Source of the DNA: CAVUWL01 sp963787415
GTDB taxonomy: Bacteria; Actinomycetota; Thermoleophilia; Solirubrobacterales; 70-9
NCBI GenBank assembly: GCA_963787415.1
Contig: CAWBCO010000003.1
Location: forward strand, 1 to 64,000
Direction of reading: 5' to 3'
Length of the DNA stretch: 64,000 nucleotides
A program made the position numbers and the translations under genes. Within the stretch, counting starts at the first letter, position 1. Each line of letters starts with the position of its first letter. This document shows, piece by piece, positions 19,995 to 29,551 of this stretch. The notes below the pieces were generated by a model. That model made no database searches. It saw only the letters and a list, made by a program, of their open reading frames with translations, and was not told where the DNA came from.

Positions 19995-22924
19995 AGCCAC
20001 TCCGTGCTGACGATGTATGCAGAGGAGGTGCTTGGTCCTTGGCCAGCATATTCCCTCGGTTCCCTTCTTCCGTGGCGAGTACGCAGGGAGTGGGGACCCC
20101 GGTAGCAGCGCTACCCCTGCCAGGCAGGGTGAAGGATCGCGTGACGGGCCCGAGCCGGCAAGCCCTGGGATCTGACTCCTCCGCGCTGCGTGCGAGACGA
20201 GCGGTACTAATCCCTTTCCTCGTCGCGGTCGCGGTGGCTCTCGCCGCCTGGACTCCCGCCACTGCCAGAGCGAATGAGGGCATCGCTGCCTTCAACACAA
20301 CCATGTCGACCAATCTTGCCGGTGCTCACCCCAACCTGGAAACCTTCTTCGAACTCGAAAAACCAGGTCAGCCCGAAGCCGCCCAGAACGTGATCTTCAA
20401 CGCTCCGGAGGGAGTCTTCGGTAACCCCAACGCGATCGCCCAGTGCACCTCGGTGCAATTTGCGCTCGATGAATGCTCGCCAGACTCCCAAGCCGGCCTG
20501 GTCACGATATACGCCAATTACGAAGGCGATACCAAAAGCCTTCTTGGCACCGCACCGATCTATGACGTTGTGCCCGGGCCCGGCCAGACCGCGCTCTTCG
20601 CCCTCGTCGTCCCCACGGTCGACATCCCGATCCAGATCCCGGTTGCCGTGCGCACCGGGACTGACTACGGGCTGCGCTTCACCGTCTCCAACATCACCCA
20701 GCTGATCCCGCTCGCCGCTTCCAACCTGACCTTCTGGGGATTTCCCGCCAGCCCCGAACACAGCACCCAGCGCTTCGGCAAAGGCAGCGAAGGCGATCCG
20801 CCTGGCTGTCCCGGCCTCGCCGGTACCGCCTGCCTCAGCGGCGAAATCACGCCTTCGGTCGCGAACAACCCGCTGACCGACAACCCGACCACCTGTAGCG
20901 GGCAGCCACTGGACACCAGCCTCGAAGTCGAGACCTACGCCGACCCCGAAAACCCCTCAAGCGCGACCAGTAGCTACCCACCGATCGCTGAATGCTACCG
21001 CGAGGATTTTAAACCGGTCCTCTATGGCGATCCCACTAGCGAAGCCACCGACTCTGCTGCGGGCCTGGACATCGTGCTCAGCGATCCCCAATTCGAGGGC
21101 CAGACCGCCTCTCCCTCCGAGCTCAAATCGGCGACCGTCACCCTGCCTCCGGGCCTCACGATCAATCCCGACGCAGCCGACGGCCAAAGCGACTGCCGCG
21201 ACGAACAGGCAAACTTCGGCTCCGAGGGTCCGGACAACTGCCCTGACAACGCCAAGATTGGCACCTTCAAGATCGGCACCCCTGCGCTCGCCGGTCCCCT
21301 CGAAGGCTCCGTCTATATCGGCGAACCCAAGCCCGGCGAACAGTACCGCCTCTTCCTGATTGCTTCCGGCTTTGGCCTGAACGTCAAGCTGATCGGTTCG
21401 TTCAAACCCAACCCCGAAACCGGCCAGCTGACCGTCTACTTCGAAAACCTACCTCAGGCTCCATTCGCCGAATTCGCCATGCATCTGTTCTCTGGCGAAC
21501 GCGCCCTGATGGCGACCCCAACCGCCTGCACGATTTACACCACCACCGCCGTTTTTCACCCCTGGGACGCGGTGTTGCCCTACCAGGAATCCCGCCAGAT
21601 CTTCGGCCTTGCGACCGGCCCGCACGGCGCCGAATGTCCAGGCCAGATCCGCCCCTTCACTCCGAGCCTGGAAGCGGGGACCACAAATCCGACAGCAGGG
21701 GCCTTCAGCTCCTTCACCCTTAAGCTGGACCGCGAAGACGGCGATCAGTACCTCGGCAAGCTCAACTTCACGATGCCGCCCGGCCTGACCGCGAACCTGC
21801 ACGGGGTCACCTACTGTCCCGACGCGTCGATCGCAGCGGCCGCTGCTACCGCGGGGAAAACCGAGCAACTCGACCCCAGCTGTCCGGCTTCTTCTCAGAT
21901 TGGCACCTCAAACGTCGCCGCCGGCCCCGGCAGCCACCCTTTTCACGCGGAAGGAAAGATCTATCTCGCGGGCCCCTTCCAGGGGGCTCCACTCAGCCTC
22001 GTCGCGATCACCCCGGCCCTCGCCGGTCCCTATGACTACGGCACCGTCGTCGTCCATGTCGCCCTCCACATCGACCCCCGCGATGCCCACGTGATCGCCG
22101 ACTCTGAAACCGTGCCCTCGATTATCGGGGGCATTCCCCTCCGCCTGCGCTCGATCCAGGTCAACATCAATAAGCCCAACTTCATGATCAACCCGACCAA
22201 CTGCTCTCCCTTCTCGGTCGGCTCCGAAGGGGTCGGCGATCAGGGTACGGCGGTCGCCTTTTCTTCCTACTTCCATGCGGTCAACTGTTCAGCGCTCGAA
22301 TTCGAGCCAAGAATGTCGATCACCCAGTTGGGCGGCCACAAGTCCACGGCCCGCAGCAAGGACCCGAGCCTGGCGATCGAACTGAACACCCGCCCCGGAG
22401 ACGCCAACATCAAATCGCTGACGGTCACCTTGCCGAAAGCCTTTGAGATCGACCAGCGCCACCTCGGCAACATCTGCGATCGCTCAGAACTTGCCTCTGA
22501 CCAGTGCGCCGGTCGCCAGCCGATCGGTGAAGCAATCACCGAAACCCCGCTCCTGGAAAAACCCCTCAAGGGCCCCGTCTATGCGGTCTCCGGTTTCGGC
22601 CTCCTGCCCCACCTCGCCTTCATCCTTGGCGGCCAGGTGACGCTGATGCCAGAGGCCGAATCCTCCTCAGTCCAAGACGGCCGCCTAAAGACCGTCGTCC
22701 CGGTCATCCCCGACGCCCCGATCGGACACTTCCGCTTCACCCTCTTCGGAGGCTCGCAGGGCTACCTCTCAAACACCCAGAGCCTCTGCAGCGAGCCCAC
22801 CATCTCAACAGTCGAATTCAGCGGCCAAAACGGCAAGACCCTGACCCAGCAGGTGAAGACAAAGACCGCGTGTAAGGCGAAGAAGACGAGGCGGGCCAAC
22901 CGAACTCGCCGCGCCCACCGCTGA
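19991..22924 (+). CDS. Large secreted protein, unknown function (gene E), paralogue of gene C
   Basis: An uninterrupted 977-residue protein. About 70 residues of Pro/Arg-containing sequence precede a hydrophobic signal segment (LIPFLVAVAVALAAWTPATA), so either the true start is internal or the long leader is real; the ATGA overlap with gene D favours 19991. The mature part lacks the Fn3-like segment of gene C but shares its modules: RTGTDYGLRFTVSN, SCPASSQIGTSNVAAGPGSH, IYLAGPFQGAPLSL, ITPALAGPYDYGTVVVHVAL, GIPLRLRSIQVNINKPNF and NPTNC. The tail CKAKKTRRANRTRRAHR is strongly basic. It is the last gene of the overlapping run. Function unknown; inferred cell-surface protein that may act with the propeller proteins. 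Confidence 0.85.
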   Translation: MKPLRADDVCRGGAWSLASIFPRFPSSVASTQGVGTPVAALPLPGRVKDRVTGPSRQALGSDSSALRARRAVLIPFLVAVAVALAAWTPATARANEGIAAFNTTMSTNLAGAHPNLETFFELEKPGQPEAAQNVIFNAPEGVFGNPNAIAQCTSVQFALDECSPDSQAGLVTIYANYEGDTKSLLGTAPIYDVVPGPGQTALFALVVPTVDIPIQIPVAVRTGTDYGLRFTVSNITQLIPLAASNLTFWGFPASPEHSTQRFGKGSEGDPPGCPGLAGTACLSGEITPSVANNPLTDNPTTCSGQPLDTSLEVETYADPENPSSATSSYPPIAECYREDFKPVLYGDPTSEATDSAAGLDIVLSDPQFEGQTASPSELKSATVTLPPGLTINPDAADGQSDCRDEQANFGSEGPDNCPDNAKIGTFKIGTPALAGPLEGSVYIGEPKPGEQYRLFLIASGFGLNVKLIGSFKPNPETGQLTVYFENLPQAPFAEFAMHLFSGERALMATPTACTIYTTTAVFHPWDAVLPYQESRQIFGLATGPHGAECPGQIRPFTPSLEAGTTNPTAGAFSSFTLKLDREDGDQYLGKLNFTMPPGLTANLHGVTYCPDASIAAAAATAGKTEQLDPSCPASSQIGTSNVAAGPGSHPFHAEGKIYLAGPFQGAPLSLVAITPALAGPYDYGTVVVHVALHIDPRDAHVIADSETVPSIIGGIPLRLRSIQVNINKPNFMINPTNCSPFSVGSEGVGDQGTAVAFSSYFHAVNCSALEFEPRMSITQLGGHKSTARSKDPSLAIELNTRPGDANIKSLTVTLPKAFEIDQRHLGNICDRSELASDQCAGRQPIGEAITETPLLEKPLKGPVYAVSGFGLLPHLAFILGGQVTLMPEAESSSVQDGRLKTVVPVIPDAPIGHFRFTLFGGSQGYLSNTQSLCSEPTISTVEFSGQNGKTLTQQVKTKTACKAKKTRRANRTRRAHR

Positions 22925-23788
22925 GTTATTTGTCATTTACCCTATCCAGTCACTCGAGAGCAAACCCGACGCAATGCCAGTGACGGCTGAGACTAACCGT
23001 GTCATCGCCGGCCGTCGGGATCTCGATCATCGATACGCAGATGCTGGCCACCTCCTCGGCTTGTCTGAGCTGGAGCGCCAGATCATCGGCGAGGTCGAAG
23101 ATGGCGCCACCCAACGCGCGGGAGTGGATAGAGCATGGGATGTGGTCGCCGTCGACGGACGGCAAGCGGACCGGATCAAATTCCTAACTATCGACTCCGA
23201 CCACACCTCAACCAAAAGCCTCCTCTCCCATCCGCGTTGGTCTAATTCGTGCTCGGAATTTTCGGCCCAATCCCGGTCGCCCATGCCTCTCGATAGGCGA
23301 GCGAAACTGTGCCTCGGTCGCGGTTCATACCCTCCCCTCAGGCATCGCGCCCGGCTCTGCTTGAGCAGACTGTCGTCGTTCCCATCCCTGGCCGGACGGC
23401 GGCAAACGGAGCATCCCGACTTTCCCTGGTCGGGATGCGCCACCACAGTACCCGAAGCGGTCGCAGCCCTGGAGATCTCTTCTGCCTCCAAGGCCGGCCC
23501 GCAAAGGCGCAGTCGTCCCCGGGCGCCAGTGGGGCCGTCCCAGCCCCGGCGCCCGGGGCCTCTGCTTCCCCGGAAGCCGAGTGCCGAGCGATCATGATCG
23601 AAGCCGCTGGAGCGCTTGAAGGATGAGAATCACCGCCCCGCTGCAGATCCGTGTCGGCGCCCTCGTGCCGTGGGGCGAGCCGGGCAGGTAAGAGAGCAGG
23701 TAGCGCTCCTTCCGGATGGGCTCCCTTGCACTTCTCATATGGCTCTGCTGAGATAGTCTGCCCCCGCCGGGGCAACCTGGCAAATGGG
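22925..23788. other. Intergenic region after the operon
   Basis: No convincing gene. Short open frames on both strands (for instance around 22950-23165) have no recognisable family. The right part holds the strong GC hairpin listed separately and the leader of the MMPL gene. Confidence 0.45.
23517..23558. other. Long GC-rich hairpin
   Basis: CCCCGGGCGCC (23517-23527) and GGCGCCCGGGG (23548-23558) are a perfect 11-bp inverted repeat, and GGGG/CCCC inside (23531-23534 with 23544-23547) extends the stem past a 3-nt bulge. It lies in the leader of the MMPL gene and 590 bp after the large operon. It could be a Rho-independent-like stop, a structured leader or a protein-binding site. No T run follows. 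Confidence 0.45.
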
Positions 23789-26700
23789 ATGAAAGTTGAG
23801 GCAGACCCGTCGGTCACAATGCCTCGGGAAGGCGGGAGCAGCTTTCGCTCGGGCGCCCGTGTCGACACGGTACTCCGGTGGCCATTCCCGATGAGCCGGC
23901 GCCGCGCTCTCGTCGTGCTCCTCGCGACCCTGGTCGCTGTCGCTGTCCTTGGCATCATCGGCCTCGGCGTCGAGCGCGATCTGCAACCGACCTCGCTCGC
24001 GATCTCCGGCACCCCTTCATCGCGCGGCGAAGCGCTGGCCCGCGCTGATTTCGGCGAATCGGTGCCCTTCGCGGTTCTGTTGCGGGGCCCGGCGGCGGCT
24101 ATCGAGCGCCAGGGTCCGCGCCTGGTCGCGGCGCTGCGCCGTGACCGCGCCGCCACAACCATCTCCCCCTGGGACCGCGCCGCGCCAGCTGCCTTGCGCC
24201 CGGGTCCGGATCGCGCCCTCATCCTCGTTGACTTCCACCGGCCACTCGCCGCGGTCATCCGCGACACCGTGCCGGCACTCGAACGCACCCTCGCTGTCCA
24301 CATCCACTCACCCGTGAGGGCGACCCAGTCCGGATTCGCCACGATCTCTCGTGCGCTTCAGCAGGAATCACTGAGCGCCTCCGAGCACGCAGAGCTGCTT
24401 GCCGCGCCACTTTTGATAATCGTCTTGCTTTTGGTTTTCCGCTCCGTCGCCGCCGCCGCGATCCCGCTGGTCCTCGGTGCGATGACCGTCCTCGCCGGCC
24501 GCGGCATCCTCGTCTTCCTCAGCTCCTTCATGCGGATCGACGCCCTCTCCCTGGTTGTCTGCACGATGATGGGCTTGGCGCTCGGCGTCGATTACTCCCT
24601 ATTCATCGTTTCACGCTTCCGCGAGGAGCTGGCGGCCGGGCACGAGCCGCAGGCCGCTGCGCTTCGCAGCCGCCGCACCGCGGGGCGCACCGTCGCCTTC
24701 GCAGGATCCACCCTCTTCGTCTCACTCTTTGTCTCCGCATTTCTGCAGCCGGGCACACTGTTGGTTTCGCTCGCCACCGCTCTGGTCCTCGTCACCGCGA
24801 TCAGCGTCGCCCTCGCCTGGGGGGCACTGCCCGCCCTGCTCGCTCTGCTCGGCCCTCGCATCAATTCCGGCCGCATCGCCAGTCGCTCTGGGAGCGCTCC
24901 AGGCTCAACGTCGCGGCGAGCTGCCGCGGCGGCGGCCACTGCCCTGCGCCGCCCCGCCATCGCCGCGGCGGCGATCGCGGTCTCCCTGGCGCTGCTGGCC
25001 TCGCCTGCGCTCGCGTTCAACACCGGCTCACCGGGGGTCGATGAGCTCTCGGCTTCGAGTCCCGCCCGCCGCAGTGCCGAAGCGATTGCCCGCGCCGTCG
25101 GCCCCGGCTGGGAGGCACCCTTCATCCTGGTCGCCTCCGCGCGGGAGGGGCCAATCACAACGCCGCGGCGCCTCGCGCTGCTGTCACGCTGGCAGCGCCG
25201 GATTGCTGCCGAACCGGGTGTGGGTACCGTGATCGGCCTCGCCCCGCTTGCTCGCGCAGCCCACGCTCTGCGGGGACTGGGGGCCCTCAACTCGGCCGGT
25301 CAGACCGACGCGCTCCAGCTGGCGCGGCTTGGCCCCGACCTGCGCCGCGCCGCGGCCGGGGTCGAGCGCCTCCGGGGTGGGCTCTCACAGGCCAGCGCCG
25401 GCAGCGGCCTGCTTGGAGACGGCTCGGCGCGCGCGCGGCAGGGCGCCGCGTTGCTCGCTGCCGGGCTCGGCCGCGCCTCGGCGGGGGGAGAACGTTCCGG
25501 TTCCGCGCTCGCCCATGCCGCCGCCGGTGCCGGGCAGCTAGCCGGAGGGCAGCGCGAGGCATCTGGCCTGGCCTTCAACCTCACCCACGGTCTGGGCTCA
25601 TTGCTACCCAGCTTCCAAGCCAATGGGCTCCAGCGTTCCAGGCGGCTGGCGCGCGAACTGGAAATCTCCGCCAGGAACGATCCTTCTCTGCGCCCGCAGG
25701 CCGAACAGGCCACGATCGTCGCTCGCGAGCTCGAATCCACCAGCGAAGAGCTCCACCGCCTGCGCGAGGTCGGCGGTGCCCTCGAAGGTGGCCTGGGCCG
25801 GCTCTCCGGGGGTGGTCGGCACCTCGCAAGCGGCATTGGGCGCCTCGCCGCTGGCGCGGGGACCCTCAGGAGCGGCCTCGACCGCCTCGGCACGGGAGCT
25901 GGCCGTCTCGTCACGGGCCTGGGCGCGCTCGAAAGCGGTACTGGCTCCCTTCAGCGCGGCCTCGCCGGCGGATATCGGCACTCCTACCCGCTCCAGGCTG
26001 GTCTACGGCGCGCGGCCGCCTCCGCGTCTCCGCTGCAGCGTGAGGCCACTCAGTTGCACCGCCTTTCGCCGGGCTTCTTTCGTTCGGGCTATCTGACCCT
26101 GGCGGCGATCGATGGCGCCTCATCCGCCCGCCGCGCTCTTGCCGGAGAGGCGATCGACCTCTCCCACGGCGGCCAGGCAGCACGTCTGCTGATCATCCCC
26201 ACCGCCGGCTTCGACACTGTCGGCTCCCGCAAGGTCGGCTCACGACTGCTCGCCGATGCCGCGGCGCTGGGCCGGATCGGTGGCATGCGCACCGGCGTCA
26301 GCGGCGGCGCTGCCACGCTCAACGACTATGCCGCTGCCACCAAGGCGCGACTTCCATTGGTGATCGGCACGATTGTTGCGATCACCTTCCTGATGCTTGT
26401 CGCGATCCTGCGCGCACCGTTGCTAGCCGCGCTTACCGTCGCCCTCAACCTGGTCTCGGTAGGCGCGGCGATCGGCGTTGTCTCACTCGTCTGCAAGCTT
26501 CCCGCCGGCTTTCCGCTGGGCGGCCACCCCTACATCGACACCGTTGGTGCAGCTGCGATCTTCGGCGTCACCTTCGGCCTCTCGATCGATTACGCGGTGT
26601 TCTTGCTGGCGCGGATCCGTGAGCGCTACGAGGCTGAGGGCGATAACGCCGCTGCGATCACCTACGGTCTCGAGAAGACAGCAGGTGTAATAACCGGTGC

Positions 26701-26948
26701 AGCGGCAATCATGGCCGCCGTCTTCATCTCCTTCGCCACCGCGCCCGTAGCCACCGTGAGCCAGATGGGGGTCGGGCTGACCGGTTGCGGTCCTGCTCGA
26801 TGCAACCGTGGTGCGTATCGTCTTGTTGCCGGCGCTAATGCTGCTCCTGGGCGATCGGGTCTGGAGCGTGCCACCGCTACTTGACCGGGTACTTCCGCGT
26901 TTAAACGTGCATGGGATTGACAGTGAGCCGACCGAGGCGGGAGCATGA
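23789..26948 (+). CDS. MMPL/RND-superfamily transporter, one C-terminal frameshift
   Basis: A ~1,050-residue transporter of the MMPL class, which moves lipids or hydrophobic compounds across the inner membrane. An N-terminal membrane helix (ALVVLLATLVAVAVLGIIG) is followed by an extracytoplasmic domain and two membrane blocks. The first has LSLVVCTMMGLALGVDYSLF and the second FGVTFGLSIDYAVFLLARIR; both carry the GxxxDY motif that conducts protons. Between them is a long Gly/Ala/Leu-rich coiled region (GLSQASAGSGLLGDG and similar) seen in actinobacterial MMPL proteins. One extra G near 26783 shifts the frame; reading through gives VAVLLDATVVRIVLLPALM and a TGA at 26946-26948 that overlaps the ATG of the next gene. 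ATG 23789 is chosen; earlier in-frame starts are open. Confidence 0.8.
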
Positions 26949-27474
26949 GGAAAACGGCCGACAACCAGGGGAGCAAATCAATGAATCGCCTTGCCGCGCG
27001 AATTGGGGTCGCGGCGCTCGCAATGGCATCACTCCTCACCGGTGTCGCCGCCGCCGAAGAAGCGCCCCTCCCCAGCCGCGCTGAATACGTAGCGAGCCTG
27101 GAGCGGATCTGCAGGCCGCGGTCGCTGGCCACCAAGCGAGCAGTGCAGGGGATGCGCGCCGACCTTCGCGCTGAACGCCTGGCGCTCGCCGCCACCAAGT
27201 TCTCCCAGGCCTCCCGCCTCTTCGCGGCTACCGTGCGCGAAATTTCACCGCTGCCGCGTCCTCTTGCCGATCGCGTCACCCTCGCGCGCTGGTTTGGCTA
27301 CCTTGCCCAGGAGGAGTCAAACCTGCGGCGGATCGTTGCAGTCCTTCGCGCCAACCGCCCGTCGCCTTCCAGCACGCCTCGGCCCGTTTCGTGAAGAGCG
27401 GCGAAAGCGCAGACAACGTCGTCCTTGCCTATGGCTTCAACTACTGTTACTTCAAGCTGTCGCGCTTCGAATAG
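26945..27474 (+). CDS. Small secreted helical protein, one frameshift
   Basis: Its ATG overlaps the repaired stop of the MMPL gene (ATGA), so the two are coupled. Residues 1-35 hold a signal peptide (ARIGVAALAMASLLTGVAAA). The mature protein is helical, with an early Cys (ERICRPRS) and a late aromatic-Cys motif (AYGFNYCYFKLSRFE). The frame changes near 27358, where one base appears lost from a run of C. Without that the protein would end at 27394 and lose its conserved end; with it the stop is TAG 27472-27474. The same layout occurs in the gene at 61243-61739, so this is a family of unknown function. It may be a periplasmic or wall partner of the transporter. Confidence 0.62.
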
Positions 27475-27520
27475 GCCCACCCGGTGCAGCCCTTTTGCTT
27501 CCAGCCGCCGTAGCACGAGG

Positions 27521-28318
27521 GTGCTAGCGGCCCGCCTCGCCGCGGCGACCGCCGTTGCCGCTTCTTGCCGCGGCGACCGCCGTCGCACTTCTGCCCGCTC
27601 CCGCCGGCGCCAGGCGTGCTCAGATGGGTCCTTGATCGTCTCCCTCGACGCTAGCTTCGCCCCGCACCGGCTACCCCGTCATCGCCTGGCGCCGGTTTCA
27701 ATCAGCGTCTCCGGGCTGCTCCGCACCGACGACGGCTCACCGCTGCCGCGTCTGCGGGGCATCGAACTGGCCCTGGCCACGGGAAGCAGTCGGCTCGACA
27801 TCCTCGGATTACCGGTCTGCCCCCGCCGCCGGCTGCTCAGTGCCACCGAGCACCAGGCGCTGCAGCGTTGCGCCGGCGCCCTCGTCGGCCGCGGCGGCCT
27901 GCGCGCTGCCGTCGACTTTCCCGGCCAGCCTTCGTTTCCCCTGCTCGCCTCCCTGCTCGCATTCAACGGCGGACCACGCGGTGCTCGCGCGGCGGTCTGG
28001 TTGTTGGCCTTCTCTTCGGACCCGCCCGCCTCCTTCGTTGTGCCCGTCTTCATCCGCCATCTGCCAGGCCCCTTGGGTACCACCCTGACCGGCGTGTTCC
28101 CCCCCTCGCTCGGTCCATGGCCGCACGTCAGCGCTTTCAATATCACCTTTGACCGTCGCTTCTCCTATCGCGGCACCACCCACAACTACGTGCGCGCCTC
28201 CTGCCCGGTGCCGCCGCGCTTCACCGGTGGGCTCTTGCCGTTTGCCCGTGCCAGGTATTTCTTTGACTCTGGCCCCACCGTCACGACCACGGTCGCCCGC
28301 ACCTGCCACGTCCGCTGA
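27521..28318 (+). CDS. Secreted beta-rich hypothetical protein
   Basis: About 265 residues. GTG 27521 opens an Ala-rich hydrophobic signal (VLAARLAAATAV...), but the frame wanders between about 27560 and 27625, where the segment TTGCCGCGGCGACCGCCGT is partly duplicated; two compensating indels or a small duplication are likely. From SLIVSLDASFAPHRLPRH onward the frame is stable. Notable segments are PVSISVSGLLRTDDGSPLPR, RRIEL-like strands, LDILGLPVCPRRR, and a repeat-like second half ending VRASCPVPPRF ... TTTVARTCHVR. Proteins with this pattern are familiar to me from Solirubrobacterales as uncharacterised secreted proteins. It lies 46 bp after the preceding gene, probably in the same operon as the MMPL transporter. 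Confidence 0.65.
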   Translation: MLAARLAAATAVAASCRGDRRRTSARSRRRQACSDGSLIVSLDASFAPHRLPRHRLAPVSISVSGLLRTDDGSPLPRLRGIELALATGSSRLDILGLPVCPRRRLLSATEHQALQRCAGALVGRGGLRAAVDFPGQPSFPLLASLLAFNGGPRGARAAVWLLAFSSDPPASFVVPVFIRHLPGPLGTTLTGVFPPSLGPWPHVSAFNITFDRRFSYRGTTHNYVRASCPVPPRFTGGLLPFARARYFFDSGPTVTTTVARTCHVR

Positions 28319-28339
28319 GTGGGCGGTCGGACGAATGGC

Positions 28340-29467
28340 TCAGCTGGCGAGTGCATCGGCGCTCAGCCGACGGCGGCGAGCACGCAGGGCAGTTCCAGGT
28401 CTGCCCTGGCGCAGCCTGTGTACGGTGAGCGTCGAGCGCGCCGACGGCCCGAGCGCATCCAGCACCGCAGCGGCCGTCACCCTTCGCTCTCCGAGCCAGG
28501 CGGCGGGCTGTGCCAGGTAGTAGCCGCCCATCGCCGCCAGAATAAGCTCGTGCTGCGGGGCCGCGGCGAGCTTGCTGACCCCCGCGCGGGCACGGGTGGC
28601 GATCTCGGCAAGTCGCTCGGCGGCTGCCTCGGGCGAGCGGTAGCGCTCGATGTGGCGCTGCTGTGAGGGGTCCTCGTCAAGGTCGACCAAGCTGTCGAGC
28701 AGGGTGTTCAGCGCATTGACCCACGGGAAGTAGGCGCTCTCCACGGCAAGGAAGTCGACCTCCGTGACACTCGGCTCCGCGGCGAGCGCGGCGAGCGCGC
28801 CCAGCGCTGGGGTCGAGGCCCCGGCGGCGAACAGCTCCCACCACTGCAACTCCCCCTCAAGTCCCGATGCCCGTGCCGCTGCAGCCGCCCAACTTGCCAT
28901 CTGGCGTTCCTCTGTGTCGAGCGGCAGCGAGTGGTTCATCGCCTGGGATTCGGCCCCGAGTTTGGCACGCCGCCGCAACGTTGCCACGGCGCTTGAGTAG
29001 GACGGCAGCCTGCTGAGGCTGCTGCGGCAGGCCTCGACAAGGGCAACGAGGTACTCGTGATCGGCGCGCTGCTCGGTCTGTTCGCGGTAGGTCTCGAGCG
29101 AGATATCCTTGTCGACGGCGACCTCGAGGGCCCCGTTCAGCTTCAACCTCTCTGGGTGGGAGTGATTCGGGCGCTCGGTGACATTGTCGAGGTAATCGAG
29201 AGCCGTTTGGTAGGAGACCACGGCTCGAATAACTGCCCGGCGCCTTGGCCGTGGCGCGAGCACCGCGAATGCTGCCAGCCCCTCGGCGTTGCCACTCTTG
29301 ATTTGTAGGGCGAGCAACGCATCACGGCGCAGCGCCGGCTCTGGGATCGCCTCCGCCCGCCTGCGCCACTCGCGCAGCTCCTGCCGTACGAACGGGAAGA
29401 CCTCAATCCAGTAGCAACTGGCGGCCCTGGTGAACGTCGCCGTTCGCCTCGTCGTGGCGATGACCAT
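28340..29467 (-). CDS. DUF2600 protein, tetraprenyl-beta-curcumene-synthase-like
   Basis: A 375-residue member of the family of Bacillus YtpB, a class I (large) terpene synthase that acts on long-chain prenyl diphosphates. Diagnostic segments are the Asp-rich DYLDN at residues 91-95, LQWWELFAAGAST at 208-220, and AYFPWVNALNTLLDSLVDLD at about 245-264, which align with the corresponding YtpB motifs. The Asp residues should bind Mg2+ and diphosphate. It is convergent with the MMPL/secreted-protein genes and divergent from a TetR gene 85 bp away. The length fits the family. The product is unknown; a C35 or similar terpenoid is the family precedent, not something the sequence proves. Confidence 0.82.
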   Translation of the reverse strand: MVIATTRRTATFTRAASCYWIEVFPFVRQELREWRRRAEAIPEPALRRDALLALQIKSGNAEGLAAFAVLAPRPRRRAVIRAVVSYQTALDYLDNVTERPNHSHPERLKLNGALEVAVDKDISLETYREQTEQRADHEYLVALVEACRSSLSRLPSYSSAVATLRRRAKLGAESQAMNHSLPLDTEERQMASWAAAAARASGLEGELQWWELFAAGASTPALGALAALAAEPSVTEVDFLAVESAYFPWVNALNTLLDSLVDLDEDPSQQRHIERYRSPEAAAERLAEIATRARAGVSKLAAAPQHELILAAMGGYYLAQPAAWLGERRVTAAAVLDALGPSARSTLTVHRLRQGRPGTALRARRRRLSADALAS

Positions 29468-29503
29468 GGCTTGAATCTTATGGCTTCACAGGGGGTCTTG
29501 CCA

Positions 29504-29532
29504 TTGTCCACCGCCGGGAATCGCTGTATACA
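29504..29532 (+). promoter_or_regulatory. Predicted promoter of the TetR gene at 29552
   Basis: TTGTCC (29504-29509) and TATACA (29527-29532) are separated by exactly 17 bp and lie 20 bp before the ATG of the TetR gene. The -10 sits in a palindromic TGTATACA. The position excludes the longer open frame beginning at 29471. Confidence 0.45.
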
Positions 29533-29551
29533 TACGTCGAGTTTGCCGACC

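Noticed and set aside
22950..23165. A 71-codon minus-strand frame (MPSVDGDHIPCSIHSRALGG...)
   Set aside because: Protein-like at first sight, but it has no ribosome-binding site, no family, and its complement frame looks equally plausible.
28340..28520. Plus-strand frames continuing past the secreted protein at 28318
   Set aside because: They are antisense to the DUF2600 C-terminus and low in protein-like features.
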